Origin: Oscillospiraceae bacterium
GTDB lineage: Bacteria > Bacillota > Clostridia > Oscillospirales > Oscillospiraceae
Reading direction: 5' to 3'
Length of the DNA stretch: 64,000 nucleotides
NCBI GenBank assembly: GCA_902765595.1
Contig: CACXAQ010000001.1
Coordinates: 62,001 to 126,000 of the forward strand
Part shown: positions 42,637 through 51,373 of the stretch, piece after piece
Numbering within the stretch: the first letter of the stretch is position 1
How the letters are laid out: each line of letters begins with the position of its first letter
Made by a program: the position numbers and the translations under genes
Notes under the pieces: model-generated
What the model saw: the letters and a program-made list of their open reading frames with translations, nothing else
What the model was told of the DNA's origin: nothing
The model's database searches: none

Positions 42637-43844
42637 TGGAAACGAAAATCATTACAACAGAATTGAACGAGGCAGCGCGCCTGCTCCGGGAAGGAGAGCT
42701 GGTGGCCGTCCCCACGGAGACGGTGTACGGCCTGGCCGGAAACGGCCTGAATGAGCAGGCTGTGGAGGCCATCTACGAGGTCAAGGGCCGCCCGGCGGTA
42801 AAGCCCCTCTCCCTGATGGTGCCGGACGCCGAGGCCATGGACCGCTACTGTGAGGCCGTGCCCCCCCAGGCGAAGGCGCTGGCGGCCCGCTTCTGGCCGG
42901 GCCCCCTGACCATCGTGCTGAAAGCGAAAGAGTTGGTGCCCGCCATCGTGCGGGCCGGGGGAGAGACCGTGGGCCTCCGGTGCCCGGACCACCCCATGAC
43001 CCTGGAGCTGCTGCGCCGGGCGGCGCTGCCCTTTGCGGCGCCCTCCGCCAATCCCTCGGGAGAACCCAGCCCCAAGACGGCGGAGCAGGTGCGGGACTAC
43101 TTTGACGGGAAGATCGCCGCCATCGTGGACGGCGGCCCCTGCGGCATCGGGCGGGAGTCCACCATCCTGGACATGAGCCGGAGGCCTTACCGCGTCCTGC
43201 GGCAGGGGGCCCTGGCGGCGGAGGATATCGCCGACGCCCTGGCGGAGGGGATGCAGATCGTGGGCGTCACCGGCGGCAGCGGCAGCGGGAAGACCACTGC
43301 GCTGCGGGAGCTTCAAAAGCGCGGCGCCCTTGCCATCGACTGTGACGCGGTGTATCACGAGCTGCTGGAGACAAGCCCGGCGCTAATGCAGGAGATCGAA
43401 GAGAGCTTTCCCGGCACGGTGGAGGACGGCGTTTTGCTCCGGAAAAAGCTGGGCGCCGCCGTCTTTCAGGACCCGGCGGCCCTGGCTCAGCTGGAGCGGA
43501 TCACCCACCGGCACATCACCCGGGAGGTGACGCGCCGCCTGCGGGAGCACGCCATGGCGGGCGGGCGCCTCGCCGCGCTGGACGCCATCGAGCTGATCGC
43601 AAGCCCTCTTGCGGCCCGCTGTGACTTTATTATCGGTGTTCTTGCCGATCGGGAGATCCGGGCGGCGCGGATCATGGCCCGGGACGGCATCGGCCGGGAC
43701 TACGCGATGCTTCGCATCGACGCCCAGCGGCCCGACGATTATTTCCGGGAGCACTGCGACGTGATCCTGGAAAACAACGAAGACGAAGCAACTTTCATTC
43801 AAAATATCAACAAATTATTGGAGGAGAGACTGCACCATGGATGA
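42633..43844 (+). CDS. Fused TsaC/Sua5 and dephospho-CoA kinase
   Basis: One 403-residue frame with two full-length modules. Residues 1-206 are TsaC/Sua5/YrdC, which makes threonylcarbamoyl-AMP for t6A37 of tRNA (VPTETVYGLAGN, KGRPAVKPLSL, PSANPSGEP, RESTILDMS). Residues 207-403 are dephospho-CoA kinase, the last CoA step (MQIVGVTGGSGSGKTT, CDAVYHELL, LERITHRHI, RAARIMARDG). No stop separates them, and the internal ATG 43251 has GGAGG only 2 bases upstream, poorly spaced for separate translation. The product is therefore probably a true two-domain protein. Both ends overlap neighbours. Confidence 0.88.
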   Translation: MMETKIITTELNEAARLLREGELVAVPTETVYGLAGNGLNEQAVEAIYEVKGRPAVKPLSLMVPDAEAMDRYCEAVPPQAKALAARFWPGPLTIVLKAKELVPAIVRAGGETVGLRCPDHPMTLELLRRAALPFAAPSANPSGEPSPKTAEQVRDYFDGKIAAIVDGGPCGIGRESTILDMSRRPYRVLRQGALAAEDIADALAEGMQIVGVTGGSGSGKTTALRELQKRGALAIDCDAVYHELLETSPALMQEIEESFPGTVEDGVLLRKKLGAAVFQDPAALAQLERITHRHITREVTRRLREHAMAGGRLAALDAIELIASPLAARCDFIIGVLADREIRAARIMARDGIGRDYAMLRIDAQRPDDYFREHCDVILENNEDEATFIQNINKLLEERLHHG

Positions 43845-45219
43845 ACTGAGAACCAAGCTTTTCTACGAGCAGAAGAACGGCTATGACCTGATCGGCACCG
43901 AGGAGCGTCTGGCAGTGGAGGACTACTGCCGCGGCTACATGGACTACCTGGACAATTCCCGCATGGAGCGGGAGGCCGTGGACAACGCCATCGCCCTGGC
44001 CGAGAAGGAGGGCTTTGTGGAGTACAAGCCCGGCATGGCCCTCAAAGCCGGCGACAAGATCTATAAGAACAACCGGGGCAAGGCCCTGATGCTGGCCGTC
44101 ATCGGCAAGAAGCCCCTCTCGGAGGGCGCGGTCATCGCCGGCGCCCATGTGGACGCCCCCCGTATCGACCTCAAGCAGGTGACCCTCTATGAGCAGGACG
44201 AGATGGCCTACTTCAAGACCCACTATTACGGCGGCATCAAGAAGTACCAGTGGGTGACCATTCCTCTGGAGCTCCACGGCGCCGTGGCTCTCAAGAACGG
44301 CGAAGTGGTCAAGGTGGTCATCGGCCGGGAGAAGGACGAGCCCAAGTTCGTCATCACGGACCTGCTGCCCCACCTGGCTGCCGACCAGATGAAGAAGACC
44401 ATGTCCGAGGGCTTCACCGGCGAGGGCCTCAACATCCTGCTGGGCTCCGCCCCCTATGCCGACGAGGGCAAGGACCGGGTGAAGCTGGCGGTCATGAGCA
44501 TCCTCAACGACATGTACGGCATCACCGAGGAGGACTTCCTCTCCGCAGAGCTGGCCGCCGTGCCCGGCTTTGACGTGTGCGAGGTGGGCCTGGACCGCTC
44601 CCTCATCGGCGGCTATGGCCACGACGACCGGGTCTGCGCCTATGCGGAGCTGAAGGCCATCTTTGACGTGAAGGATCCGGAGAAGACCTGCGTGTGCATC
44701 CTGGCCGACAAGGAAGAGACCGGCTCCGACGGCGTCACCGGCATGCAGTCCGCCGCCTTCGACTGCTTTATGGAGGACCTGTGCGAGGGCCAGGACGTGG
44801 CTCTGCGCCGCTGCTATGAGCGGAGCTTCTGCCTCTCCGCCGACGTGTCCAACGCCTTCGATCCCCTCTATCCCGAGGTCTCCGAGAAGCGCAGCGACTC
44901 CAAGGTGAACTACGGCATGGCCATCTGCAAGTTCACCGGCTCCCGCGGCAAGGGCGGCACCTCTGACGCCTCCGCGGAGCTGGTGGCCTATCTGCGCCGC
45001 CTGTACGAGCGGGAAGGCGTGGTGTGGCAGATGGCGGAGCTGGGCAAGGTGGACCAGGGCGGCGGCGGCACCATCGCCAAGTACATGGCCAACCGCAACA
45101 TCGACACCATCGACGCGGGCGTTCCCGTGCTGAGCATGCACGCCCCCTTCGAAGTGGTTTCCAAGTTCGACTGCTACATGACCTACAAGGGCGTTCTGGC
45201 CGCCTACGCGGACAAATAA
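43837..45219 (+). CDS. M18 family aminopeptidase
   Basis: A 460-residue zinc aminopeptidase of the M18 family. Metal and catalytic residues sit in GAHVDAPRID (His, Asp), LADKEETGSDG (Glu-Glu), SADVSNAFDP (Asp) and SMHAPFEVVSK (His). M18 enzymes remove N-terminal residues, often acidic or hydrophobic, from peptides in the cytoplasm as dodecamers. ATG 43837 lies 8 bases inside the end of the TsaC-CoaE frame; GGAGGAGAG is well spaced upstream. A terminator follows. Confidence 0.94.
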   Translation: MDELRTKLFYEQKNGYDLIGTEERLAVEDYCRGYMDYLDNSRMEREAVDNAIALAEKEGFVEYKPGMALKAGDKIYKNNRGKALMLAVIGKKPLSEGAVIAGAHVDAPRIDLKQVTLYEQDEMAYFKTHYYGGIKKYQWVTIPLELHGAVALKNGEVVKVVIGREKDEPKFVITDLLPHLAADQMKKTMSEGFTGEGLNILLGSAPYADEGKDRVKLAVMSILNDMYGITEEDFLSAELAAVPGFDVCEVGLDRSLIGGYGHDDRVCAYAELKAIFDVKDPEKTCVCILADKEETGSDGVTGMQSAAFDCFMEDLCEGQDVALRRCYERSFCLSADVSNAFDPLYPEVSEKRSDSKVNYGMAICKFTGSRGKGGTSDASAELVAYLRRLYEREGVVWQMAELGKVDQGGGGTIAKYMANRNIDTIDAGVPVLSMHAPFEVVSKFDCYMTYKGVLAAYADK

Positions 45220-45240
45220 GATTTCAGTTCCCGTTTTCAT

Positions 45241-45281
45241 AAAAAGAGCGGATACGCTTTCAAAGCGTATCCGCTCTTTTT
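45241..45281. terminator. Bidirectional terminator after the M18 gene
   Basis: AAAAAGAGCGGATACG and its complement flank a small TTTCAAA loop, with A and T runs at the ends, between convergent genes. Confidence 0.92.
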
Positions 45282-45285
45282 GCAG

Positions 45286-45780
45286 TTATGATGGAAACAC
45301 TTCCCGCAGAACGGCTTCGGCCCTGTCAGCCTGGACCTTAAAGGGAATGCGGACCAAGGCCTGCCCGAAGACGAACATCAACGGCAAGAGCAAAAAGGGA
45401 GGCCAGTCGATCGCATGACTGCGCAGAAAGATCACAAGCAATACGCAGAAGAAAAAGAAAACGCCTGCAAACCAGATCGGCATAAAAACCTGTGCAAATC
45501 GGTTCATTTCCATTTTCAGGGAAATACGGGAACCATGCGCTTCCGGAATCACGCTGCCCCGGATCCGAATGGACACGGAGTAGTTCCGGATGAACAGAAA
45601 GTTGTAGAGATACGGCCCGATCAGAAAACTCCCCGGCTCCACGGTACCCCAGAAAAAGCGTGTTGTGGACTCGTCTTTCCAGGGCTTTTGCGTCGGTTCG
45701 GTCATGCTGGCAAGGGTGCGCATCACCGTCTCAGGGGACTTGCAGGTCGTCCACTCCAGCTCCCGGTGCGGAAGAAGCAT
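45286..45780 (-). CDS. Uncharacterised membrane protein
   Basis: A 164-residue protein I do not recognise. The N-terminal half is soluble (LLPHRELEWTTCKSPETVM), then two hydrophobic segments (about 103-122 and 127-145; PIWFAGVFFFFCVLLVIFL) form a probable hairpin in the membrane, and a short basic tail follows. ATG 45780 has GAGGTG at good spacing; the longer frame to 45828 does not. It is divergent from the TepA gene. Confidence 0.7.
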   Translation of the reverse strand: MLLPHRELEWTTCKSPETVMRTLASMTEPTQKPWKDESTTRFFWGTVEPGSFLIGPYLYNFLFIRNYSVSIRIRGSVIPEAHGSRISLKMEMNRFAQVFMPIWFAGVFFFFCVLLVIFLRSHAIDWPPFLLLPLMFVFGQALVRIPFKVQADRAEAVLREVFPS

Positions 45781-45865
45781 CGTATCACCTCGCGGATCTA
45801 TTTTAGCATGTGCGCTGTTATTTCGCAAGGAAAAGCGGGCAAACTACCCGGGAGGTGTTGTTTTT

Positions 45866-46507
45866 ATGGACGAGATCAGAGACCTGGGCACGGCAAAGGA
45901 GGGGACGATCCAGTGCCTCACCATCGTGGGGCAGATCGAGGGCCACCAGACCCTGCCGGAGGACGCCAAGGCCACCAAATACGAGCATATCCTGCCGCTG
46001 ATCGCGGCCATCGAGGAGAGCCCGGAGATCCGGGGCCTGCTGATCCTGCTCAACACCATGGGCGGGGACGTGGAGGCGGGCCTCGCCATCGCGGAGATGA
46101 TCGCGGGCATGAAAAAGCCCACGGTCTCCCTGGTGCTGGGCGGCGGCCACTCCATCGGCGTGCCCATGGCGGTGGCGGCCGGGTGCAGCATGATCGCCCC
46201 CTCGGCCGCCATGACCATCCACCCGGTGCGCCTCAACGGCGTGGTCATCGGCGTGCCCCAGACCTACAACTATTTTGCCCGCATCCAGGAGCGGATCGTC
46301 CGCTTCGTCACGGACCACTCCCACATCTCCCGGGAGGAATACCTGCGCCTGATGACCAATACCGACGAGCTGGCCAACGACGTGGGCAGCGTCATCTACG
46401 GCGAGGAGGCGGTGCAGATGGGCCTCATCGACCGGGTGGGCAGCCTCTCGGACGCCCTGGACTATCTGCACAAAGAGATCGAAAAACGGTCACGGGAAAC
46501 CCCGTGA
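45866..46507 (+). CDS. ClpP-like translocation-enhancing protease TepA
   Basis: A 213-residue ClpP-class serine protease of the TepA/YmfB type. LLNTMGGDVEAGLAIAEMI is the oxyanion strand, GGGHSIGVPMAVAA carries the nucleophile Ser, and AMTIHPVRLNG the catalytic His. Bacillus TepA is linked to protein export and pre-protein or signal-peptide degradation. The true start is ATG 45866 with GGGAGGTG upstream; the long upstream frame is antisense to the neighbouring gene. Its stop lies inside its own terminator stem. Confidence 0.9.
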   Translation: MDEIRDLGTAKEGTIQCLTIVGQIEGHQTLPEDAKATKYEHILPLIAAIEESPEIRGLLILLNTMGGDVEAGLAIAEMIAGMKKPTVSLVLGGGHSIGVPMAVAAGCSMIAPSAAMTIHPVRLNGVVIGVPQTYNYFARIQERIVRFVTDHSHISREEYLRLMTNTDELANDVGSVIYGEEAVQMGLIDRVGSLSDALDYLHKEIEKRSRETP

Positions 46508-46514
46508 CCGTTTT
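46483..46514 (+). terminator. Terminator overlapping the tepA stop
   Basis: AAAACGGTCACGGG-aaac-CCCGTGACCGTTTT is a perfect 14-base stem. The TGA stop (46505-46507) lies in its right arm, so ribosomes finishing the gene would cover the hairpin. Confidence 0.85.
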
Positions 46515-46523
46515 CAAAAACAC

Positions 46524-46635
46524 CCTGTCAATGCGAACCCGCCTGAGGTGTAAGTTCGCCTTAGCCAAATCGCAGATGTGGAGGCTCACTTACGTGACCG
46601 ATGTCACCGGCGCGGCAGTCCGTTCCTTTCGGATG
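46524..46635. repeat. Degenerate copy of the palindromic repeat
   Basis: CCTGTCAATGCGAACC at the left and ACCGGCGCGGCAGTCCGTTC at the right match the unit at 11629-11733 (CCTGTCATTGCGAGCC, ACTGGCGCGGCAATCCGTTC). A 60-base middle (GTAAGT...ACTTAC and AGCC/GGCT arms) replaces the short side hairpin. The right-hand inverted half is missing. It fills the space between convergent tepA and prmA. Confidence 0.6.
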
Positions 46636-46641
46636 GACCTG

Positions 46642-47559
46642 TTACTTGGCCACGAAGCAGTGCCATTCCTCTTCGCAGCGGTGCTCCAGGATCGTAAAGC
46701 CCGCCTGCTCGATGGCGGCGCGGACCTCCTCCTGCCGCCCCTCGATGATGCCGGAGCTGATCCAGATCCCGCCCGGCGCCAGGAAGGGACGCACCAGGCC
46801 CGAGAGGGGAATGATCACATCCGAGACGATGTTGGAGAGCACCAGCTCGTAGTCCCCGCCGAAGCGGCGGCGCAGAGAGGCGTCCGAGAGGATGTCCCCG
46901 GCGCAGGCGGTGAGCCGGTCGGGGCCGATGCCGTTGAGGGCGGCGTTGGAGCGCACCACGTCCGGCGCCTTGGGGTCGATGTCGCAGCCCAGGCAGCTTT
47001 TCGCCCCCAGCACCAGCGCGCCGATGCCCAGGATCCCGCTGCCGCAGCCCAGATCCAGGACCCGAGTATTTTGGTTTACATAATTCTCAAGCGCCGCCAG
47101 GCACAAGCGGGTGGTGGGATGGCTCCCGGTGCCGAAGATCAGGCCCGGGTCCAGCCGCAGAGGCTTGCGTCCGTCCTCCGGGATGGGCTCCCATTCCGGC
47201 ACGACTACCAGCATTTCGCCCACTTCGATGGGCTTGTAGTATTCCCGCCAGTTGTTTTCCCAGTCGCTGTCTTCCACGAAGCTGACGGCGACTTCTCCGT
47301 AGGCGGCGCGGATCTGCCGCAGGGAGTCCCGCCCGGCCTCGTCGTCGGTCAGGTAGCACTTGATGCGGCTGACGCCGGCGTACTTCTGCTCCAGCTCCTC
47401 ATCCACGTAGTCCCAGTAGGCGTGGTTGTTTTCCAGAAAGCTCTGGAAATCCTCCTCGTTTTCGATAACGAAGCCGCCCACGCCCATGGCGGACATTTCC
47501 TCGCAGCGGCGGTCGATGTCCTGGGCGGGGGTGTTGACGATCACTTCCATATAGCGCAT
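46642..47559 (-). CDS. prmA: Ribosomal protein L11 methyltransferase
   Basis: A 305-residue SAM-dependent methyltransferase. An N-terminal L11-binding domain is followed by DPGLIFGTGSHPTTRLCL and the SAM-binding VLDLGCGSGILGIGA, then ANI-type motif LSNIVSDVI. It trimethylates L11 on the 50S subunit. GGAGGGATCC lies upstream of ATG 47559. It is 33 bases from the RluA-family gene upstream, probably co-transcribed with it. Confidence 0.96.
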   Translation of the reverse strand: MRYMEVIVNTPAQDIDRRCEEMSAMGVGGFVIENEEDFQSFLENNHAYWDYVDEELEQKYAGVSRIKCYLTDDEAGRDSLRQIRAAYGEVAVSFVEDSDWENNWREYYKPIEVGEMLVVVPEWEPIPEDGRKPLRLDPGLIFGTGSHPTTRLCLAALENYVNQNTRVLDLGCGSGILGIGALVLGAKSCLGCDIDPKAPDVVRSNAALNGIGPDRLTACAGDILSDASLRRRFGGDYELVLSNIVSDVIIPLSGLVRPFLAPGGIWISSGIIEGRQEEVRAAIEQAGFTILEHRCEEEWHCFVAK

Positions 47560-47592
47560 GGGGATCCCTCCAAAATCATTTGTTACAGCATA

Positions 47593-48246
47593 TCAGAATC
47601 TTTCCTCTTCCGCAAGGGCGGCGGAGAGTTCAAACAGGCTCCAGGGCCAGTCTGCCGGCGGGGGCAGCTCCCGACGCAGCGCTTCGCCTGTGACGGGGTG
47701 GGGGAAACTGAGCGCTGTGGACCACAGGGCAAGGCCCCGGTCCCGCCAGGCGCTGCCGTATTTCCCGTCGCCCACCAGGGGCATCCCCCGGGAGGCAAAC
47801 TGCACCCGGATCTGGTGGCTGCGCCCGGTCTTGAGGGCGACGCGCACAAGGCTCAGCCCTTCCCGGGTGTCGAGCCGGCGATAGCTTAGCTCCGCCTCCC
47901 GCACGCCCCGGCGCATCCGCTTGACCACGTAGGATTTGTTTTTCCCCGCGTCCCGGTACAGCAGATCCCGCATCACACCCTGCGCCTCCGGTTCGCCCTG
48001 GACCACGGCCAGGTATTCTTTATGGAGTTGTCCCGCCGTGATGGCGGCGGAGAGTTCTGCCGCAGCCCGCTTGGTCTTGGCATAGACCATGAGCCCGCCG
48101 GTCTCCCGGTCCAGCCGGTGGACGCAGAAGATCTCCCGGCTGCCGGTGGCGTCCCGCAGCAGCTCCGGCATGCCGCCCTCCTCGCTCAAAACGCCCGCAG
48201 GCTTCTGGCAGATCACCAGCTCCCGATCCTCATAGAGAATGTTCAT
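47593..48246 (-). CDS. RluA family pseudouridine synthase
   Basis: A 217-residue enzyme without an S4 domain. The catalytic motif is HRLDRETGGLMVYAKT with Asp, followed by GRSHQIRVQFASRGMPLVGD. Members isomerise uridine in rRNA or tRNA; the short form without S4 resembles RluC/TruC-like stand-alone enzymes. The target position is not predictable. It lies upstream of prmA, another rRNA/ribosome modifier. Confidence 0.93.
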   Translation of the reverse strand: MNILYEDRELVICQKPAGVLSEEGGMPELLRDATGSREIFCVHRLDRETGGLMVYAKTKRAAAELSAAITAGQLHKEYLAVVQGEPEAQGVMRDLLYRDAGKNKSYVVKRMRRGVREAELSYRRLDTREGLSLVRVALKTGRSHQIRVQFASRGMPLVGDGKYGSAWRDRGLALWSTALSFPHPVTGEALRRELPPPADWPWSLFELSAALAEEERF

Positions 48247-48331
48247 GTTATCACCCGCCGCTATTGTAACCCAGCGCCGCCCAAAACGCCAGTTCTTTTT
48301 CCAAGCGTGGGAAAGCGCCGGTTCCCCCCCC

Positions 48332-48360
48332 TTGCGAAAAGGGGCGCTTTGTGTTATAAA
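48332..48360 (+). promoter_or_regulatory. Promoter of the Na/Pi cotransporter gene
   Basis: TTGCGA (48332-48337) and TATAAA (48355-48360) are 17 bases apart, 40 bases before the start codon. AAAGCGCC/GGCGCTTT arms (48312-48350) overlap the -35. Confidence 0.62.
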
Positions 48361-48399
48361 TAAAATAAGAAAATTTGGGCTTAAAGGAGCTAAAGATCC

Positions 48400-50154
48400 A
48401 TGGGAGTTTCAGATGTTCTTGCATTGCTGGGTGGCGTTGCGCTGTTCCTGTTTGGCATGAGCCTGATGGGGGACGGCCTGAAGCGCGTCGCCGGCAACCG
48501 GATGGAGCTGGTGCTGTACCGTCTCAGCGGCACGCCGCTGCGGGGACTCCTGCTGGGCACCGGCGTCACGGCGGTGATCCAATCCTCCTCCGCCACCTCG
48601 GTCATGGTGGTGGGCTTTGTGAACTCCGGCATGATGAAGCTGGGCCAGGCGGTGTCTGTCATTCAGGGCGCCCTGATCGGCACCAGCATCACCGGCTGGA
48701 TCATCGCCCTCTCCAGCGTCTCGGGCGCCAGTTGGACCACCCTCTTCTCCACCTCCACCCTGGCCGCGCTGATGGCGGTGGCGGGCATCCTGATGCGGAT
48801 GCTCTCCAAGCGCCAGATCCACCACCACGTGGGCGACATCCTGCTGGGCTTTGCGGTGCTGATGTTCGGCATGCAGGACATGTCCGGCGCGGTGGCGCCG
48901 CTGAAATCCGACCCGAACTTCATTAAACTTCTGACGGCCTTTTCCAATCCCTTCCTGGGCATCCTGGTGGGCGCGGCCTTTACCGCCATCCTCCAGAGCG
49001 CCTCTGCCGCGGTGGGTATCCTGCAGGCCCTCTCCATGACCGGCGCCATCCAGTTCAGCACCGCCTACCCGCTGATCCTGGGCATTGCCATCGGCTCCTC
49101 GGTGCCGGTGCTGCTGTCCGCCCTGGGCGCCAAGGTAGACGGCCGCCGGGCGGCCAGCTCCTATCTGGTGATCGAGCTTTTCGGCGCGCTGATCTTCGGC
49201 GTGCTGTACTATGCGCTCAACGCCGTCTTCCATTTTGAGATCCACGATCTGAAAATGAACCCGGTGAATATCGCGCTGGTGAACACCCTTTTCCGTGCGG
49301 CCACGGCAGCGGTGCTGCTGCCCTTTGACCGGCTGCTGATCAAGCTGGTATCCCACTTCATCCGCCAGCGTGATGACGAGAAGGAAGCGGAGGGCGAGCT
49401 GGACCGGCTGGACGAGCGCTTCCTCCAGCACCCAGCCCTGGCCGTGGAGCAGAGCCGCCTGACTGTCAACGCCATGGCCCGGACCTCCCTGGACAACATC
49501 AAGCGCGCCATGGGTTTGCTGAGCGATTTCAGTGAAGAAAAAGCGAAAAAAGTGGAGCAGATCGAGGACCTGGTGGACCGCTACGAGGACCGCCTGGGCA
49601 CCTATCTGGTCAAGCTGAACACCAACGAACTGAACCGGAAGCAGAACGAGGACGCCTCCAAGTACCTGCATACCCTCAGCGATTTCGAGCGTATCAGTGA
49701 CCACGCCATGAATGTCACCTCTGTTGCCCGGGAACTGCAGGAGAAAAAGATCCAGTTTTCCGGCGACGCCCAAAAGGAACTGCAGGTGCTCTCCGCCGCC
49801 CTGACGGAGATCCTGGACCTGTCTTTCAGCGCCTTTATTGAAGAGGACGACCGGAAGGCCCGGATGGTGGAGCCCCTGGAGGAGCATATCGACGTGCTGT
49901 GCGACGAGATGAAGCTGCGGCACGTGGACCGGCTGCAGAAGGGTGTGTGTTCCCTGGCCCAGGGCTTCGTCTTCAACGACATTCTCACCAACTTCGAGCG
50001 AGTGGCCGACCACTGCTCCAACATCGCCGTGGCGATGATCGAGCTGGAGTCCGACGCCTACGACACCCACGACTATGTGATCAACCTCAAGGAGCTGCAC
50101 TCCCAGCAATTCGACCAGCAATACGAGCAGTTCGCAAAGAAATACCAGATCTGA
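48400..50154 (+). CDS. Na/Pi cotransporter family protein with PhoU domain
   Basis: A 584-residue protein. The membrane part (residues 1-310) has the two inverted Na/Pi-II repeats with VIQSSSATSVMVVGFVNSG and LQSASAAVGILQALSM. The C-terminal cytoplasmic part (about 350-575) is PhoU-like and helical (FERISDHAMNVTSVA, FERVADHCSNIAVAM). Such NptA-like proteins take up phosphate with sodium and the PhoU part is thought to sense or gate. It is single, with a terminator 7 bases after the stop. Confidence 0.93.
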   Translation: MGVSDVLALLGGVALFLFGMSLMGDGLKRVAGNRMELVLYRLSGTPLRGLLLGTGVTAVIQSSSATSVMVVGFVNSGMMKLGQAVSVIQGALIGTSITGWIIALSSVSGASWTTLFSTSTLAALMAVAGILMRMLSKRQIHHHVGDILLGFAVLMFGMQDMSGAVAPLKSDPNFIKLLTAFSNPFLGILVGAAFTAILQSASAAVGILQALSMTGAIQFSTAYPLILGIAIGSSVPVLLSALGAKVDGRRAASSYLVIELFGALIFGVLYYALNAVFHFEIHDLKMNPVNIALVNTLFRAATAAVLLPFDRLLIKLVSHFIRQRDDEKEAEGELDRLDERFLQHPALAVEQSRLTVNAMARTSLDNIKRAMGLLSDFSEEKAKKVEQIEDLVDRYEDRLGTYLVKLNTNELNRKQNEDASKYLHTLSDFERISDHAMNVTSVARELQEKKIQFSGDAQKELQVLSAALTEILDLSFSAFIEEDDRKARMVEPLEEHIDVLCDEMKLRHVDRLQKGVCSLAQGFVFNDILTNFERVADHCSNIAVAMIELESDAYDTHDYVINLKELHSQQFDQQYEQFAKKYQI

Positions 50155-50160
50155 AAATGA

Positions 50161-50188
50161 AAACACCCGGACGGCAGTCCGGGTGTTT
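50161..50188. terminator. Hairpin A, terminator of the Na/Pi gene
   Basis: AAACACCCGGAC-ggca-GTCCGGGTGTTT. An identical copy of all 28 bases lies at 50352-50379. Confidence 0.8.
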
Positions 50189-50239
50189 CAGACCGTAGAC
50201 AAACCCGTGCAGCAAGGTTTCGACACGCATGGGGTGATT

Positions 50240-50269
50240 GTGAAGAGGGGATGGTAGTCCCCTCTTCAC
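50240..50269. repeat. Hairpin B of an intergenic hairpin array
   Basis: GTGAAGAGGGGA-tggtag-TCCCCTCTTCAC is a perfect 12-base stem with no T run. Confidence 0.75.
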
Positions 50270-50280
50270 GTTCAAGCTAT

Positions 50281-50318
50281 GCAAAACGGGGAACTTCCGA
50301 AAAAGTTCCCCGTTTTGC
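50281..50318. repeat. Hairpin C of an intergenic hairpin array
   Basis: GCAAAACGGGGAACTT and AAGTTCCCCGTTTTGC form a perfect 16-base stem with a 6-base loop. Confidence 0.78.
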
Positions 50319-50355
50319 GTTTCAAGCTGTCGACACTTTGCCGACAGCTTGAAAC
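50319..50355. repeat. Hairpin D of an intergenic hairpin array
   Basis: GTTTCAAGCTGTCG and CGACAGCTTGAAAC form a perfect 14-base stem around a 9-base loop. Its right arm shares four bases with hairpin A', so only one of the two can be complete at a time. Confidence 0.75.
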
Positions 50356-50379
50356 ACCCGGACGGCAGTCCGGGTGTTT
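50352..50379. terminator. Hairpin A', probable terminator of dus
   Basis: An exact 28-base duplicate of the hairpin at 50161-50188. On the minus strand it lies 17 bases after the dus stop codon. Confidence 0.75.
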
Positions 50380-50395
50380 TGCTGTATGCAGTCAT

Positions 50396-51373
50396 TCAGC
50401 CGCCGCTCTTCGGCAGCGCGCCGGGGAAGGCTGCGGCAGGCTCAAAGCGTCCGGAGGCGAAGATTCCCTCCACCGCCGCCCGATAGTCCGTCAGCGTCCC
50501 GGCCTTGTTGAGCCGCTTCAGCTCCCGGTCTGCGCCGGGGAACATGTGGTTTACATAATACCATACTTCCTTCAGCCTGCCCAGTACATGGTGCTCCTGG
50601 ACCCCGGACTCCCGGAGAGCGCCACAGAGCCGATCCAGGAAGTCCCGCAGTTCATTTGCCGCCAGGGGCTCTCCGCCCCGCAGGATGCGGAACAGGGCGG
50701 GATTTGTCACCGCGCCCCGGCCCAGCATGAGCCGGTCCAGCGCAGGAAAGGTTGACATAACAACATTATACGACCGGCGGTCCAGCACGTTTCCGTTGTA
50801 GCAGACCGGCGCGCGGCTGTGTTCCATTGCGGCAGAGAAAGCGTTCAGATCGGGGGTGCTGCGGTACATGCCGTTCCGGTCCCGGGCGTGGACGATCAGC
50901 TCCGCCAGGGGATAACGGTCGTAGAGCTCCAGAATGGCGGGGAATTCCGCCGTACTCTCCACGCCCAGCCGGGTCTTCACCGACACCTTCAGCTCGCAGC
51001 GGGAGTAGATGTCCGCCAGCATCCGGTCCAAAGAGTCCAGATCCAGCAGCAGCCCGGCCCCTTTGTGTTTGGGGACGACGGTGCCCGAGGGACAGCCTGC
51101 GTTCAGGTTCAGCTCCTCATAGCCCATGGCGGCCAGCTCCCGACTCAGGGCGAGAAAGGGCTCCGCCCGGTTGCAGAGGATCTGGGGCACCGGGAGCCCG
51201 CGGGGATTGTTCTCCGGCAGCAGGTCCCGCAGGGCGGAAAGCTTCACCTTGCCGCTGCCGTCCGGCGCCAGAAAGGGCGCGTAATACCGGTCGGCGTCGG
51301 GAAAACAGGCGGCGTGGACGCTGCGATAGATGCAGGAAGTGACGCCCTCCATCGGGGCGAAGGAAAGGATCAT
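50396..51373 (-). CDS. dus: tRNA-dihydrouridine synthase family protein
   Basis: A 325-residue FMN-dependent Dus enzyme that reduces uridine to dihydrouridine in tRNA. The FMN-binding start SFAPMEGVTSCIYR, the catalytic Cys in LNAGCPSGTVV, KVSVKTRLG, LIVHARDRNGMY and NGNVLD are all present. I start it at ATG 51373 because AAGGAG lies upstream and APMEG falls at the usual distance from the N-terminus. The subfamily cannot be fixed. Confidence 0.93.
   Translation of the reverse strand: MILSFAPMEGVTSCIYRSVHAACFPDADRYYAPFLAPDGSGKVKLSALRDLLPENNPRGLPVPQILCNRAEPFLALSRELAAMGYEELNLNAGCPSGTVVPKHKGAGLLLDLDSLDRMLADIYSRCELKVSVKTRLGVESTAEFPAILELYDRYPLAELIVHARDRNGMYRSTPDLNAFSAAMEHSRAPVCYNGNVLDRRSYNVVMSTFPALDRLMLGRGAVTNPALFRILRGGEPLAANELRDFLDRLCGALRESGVQEHHVLGRLKEVWYYVNHMFPGADRELKRLNKAGTLTDYRAAVEGIFASGRFEPAAAFPGALPKSGG

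Noticed and set aside
45415..47889. 824-codon plus-strand frame spanning several genes
   Set aside because: It crosses tepA in another phase and runs antisense to prmA and the RluA-family gene; no domain is visible.
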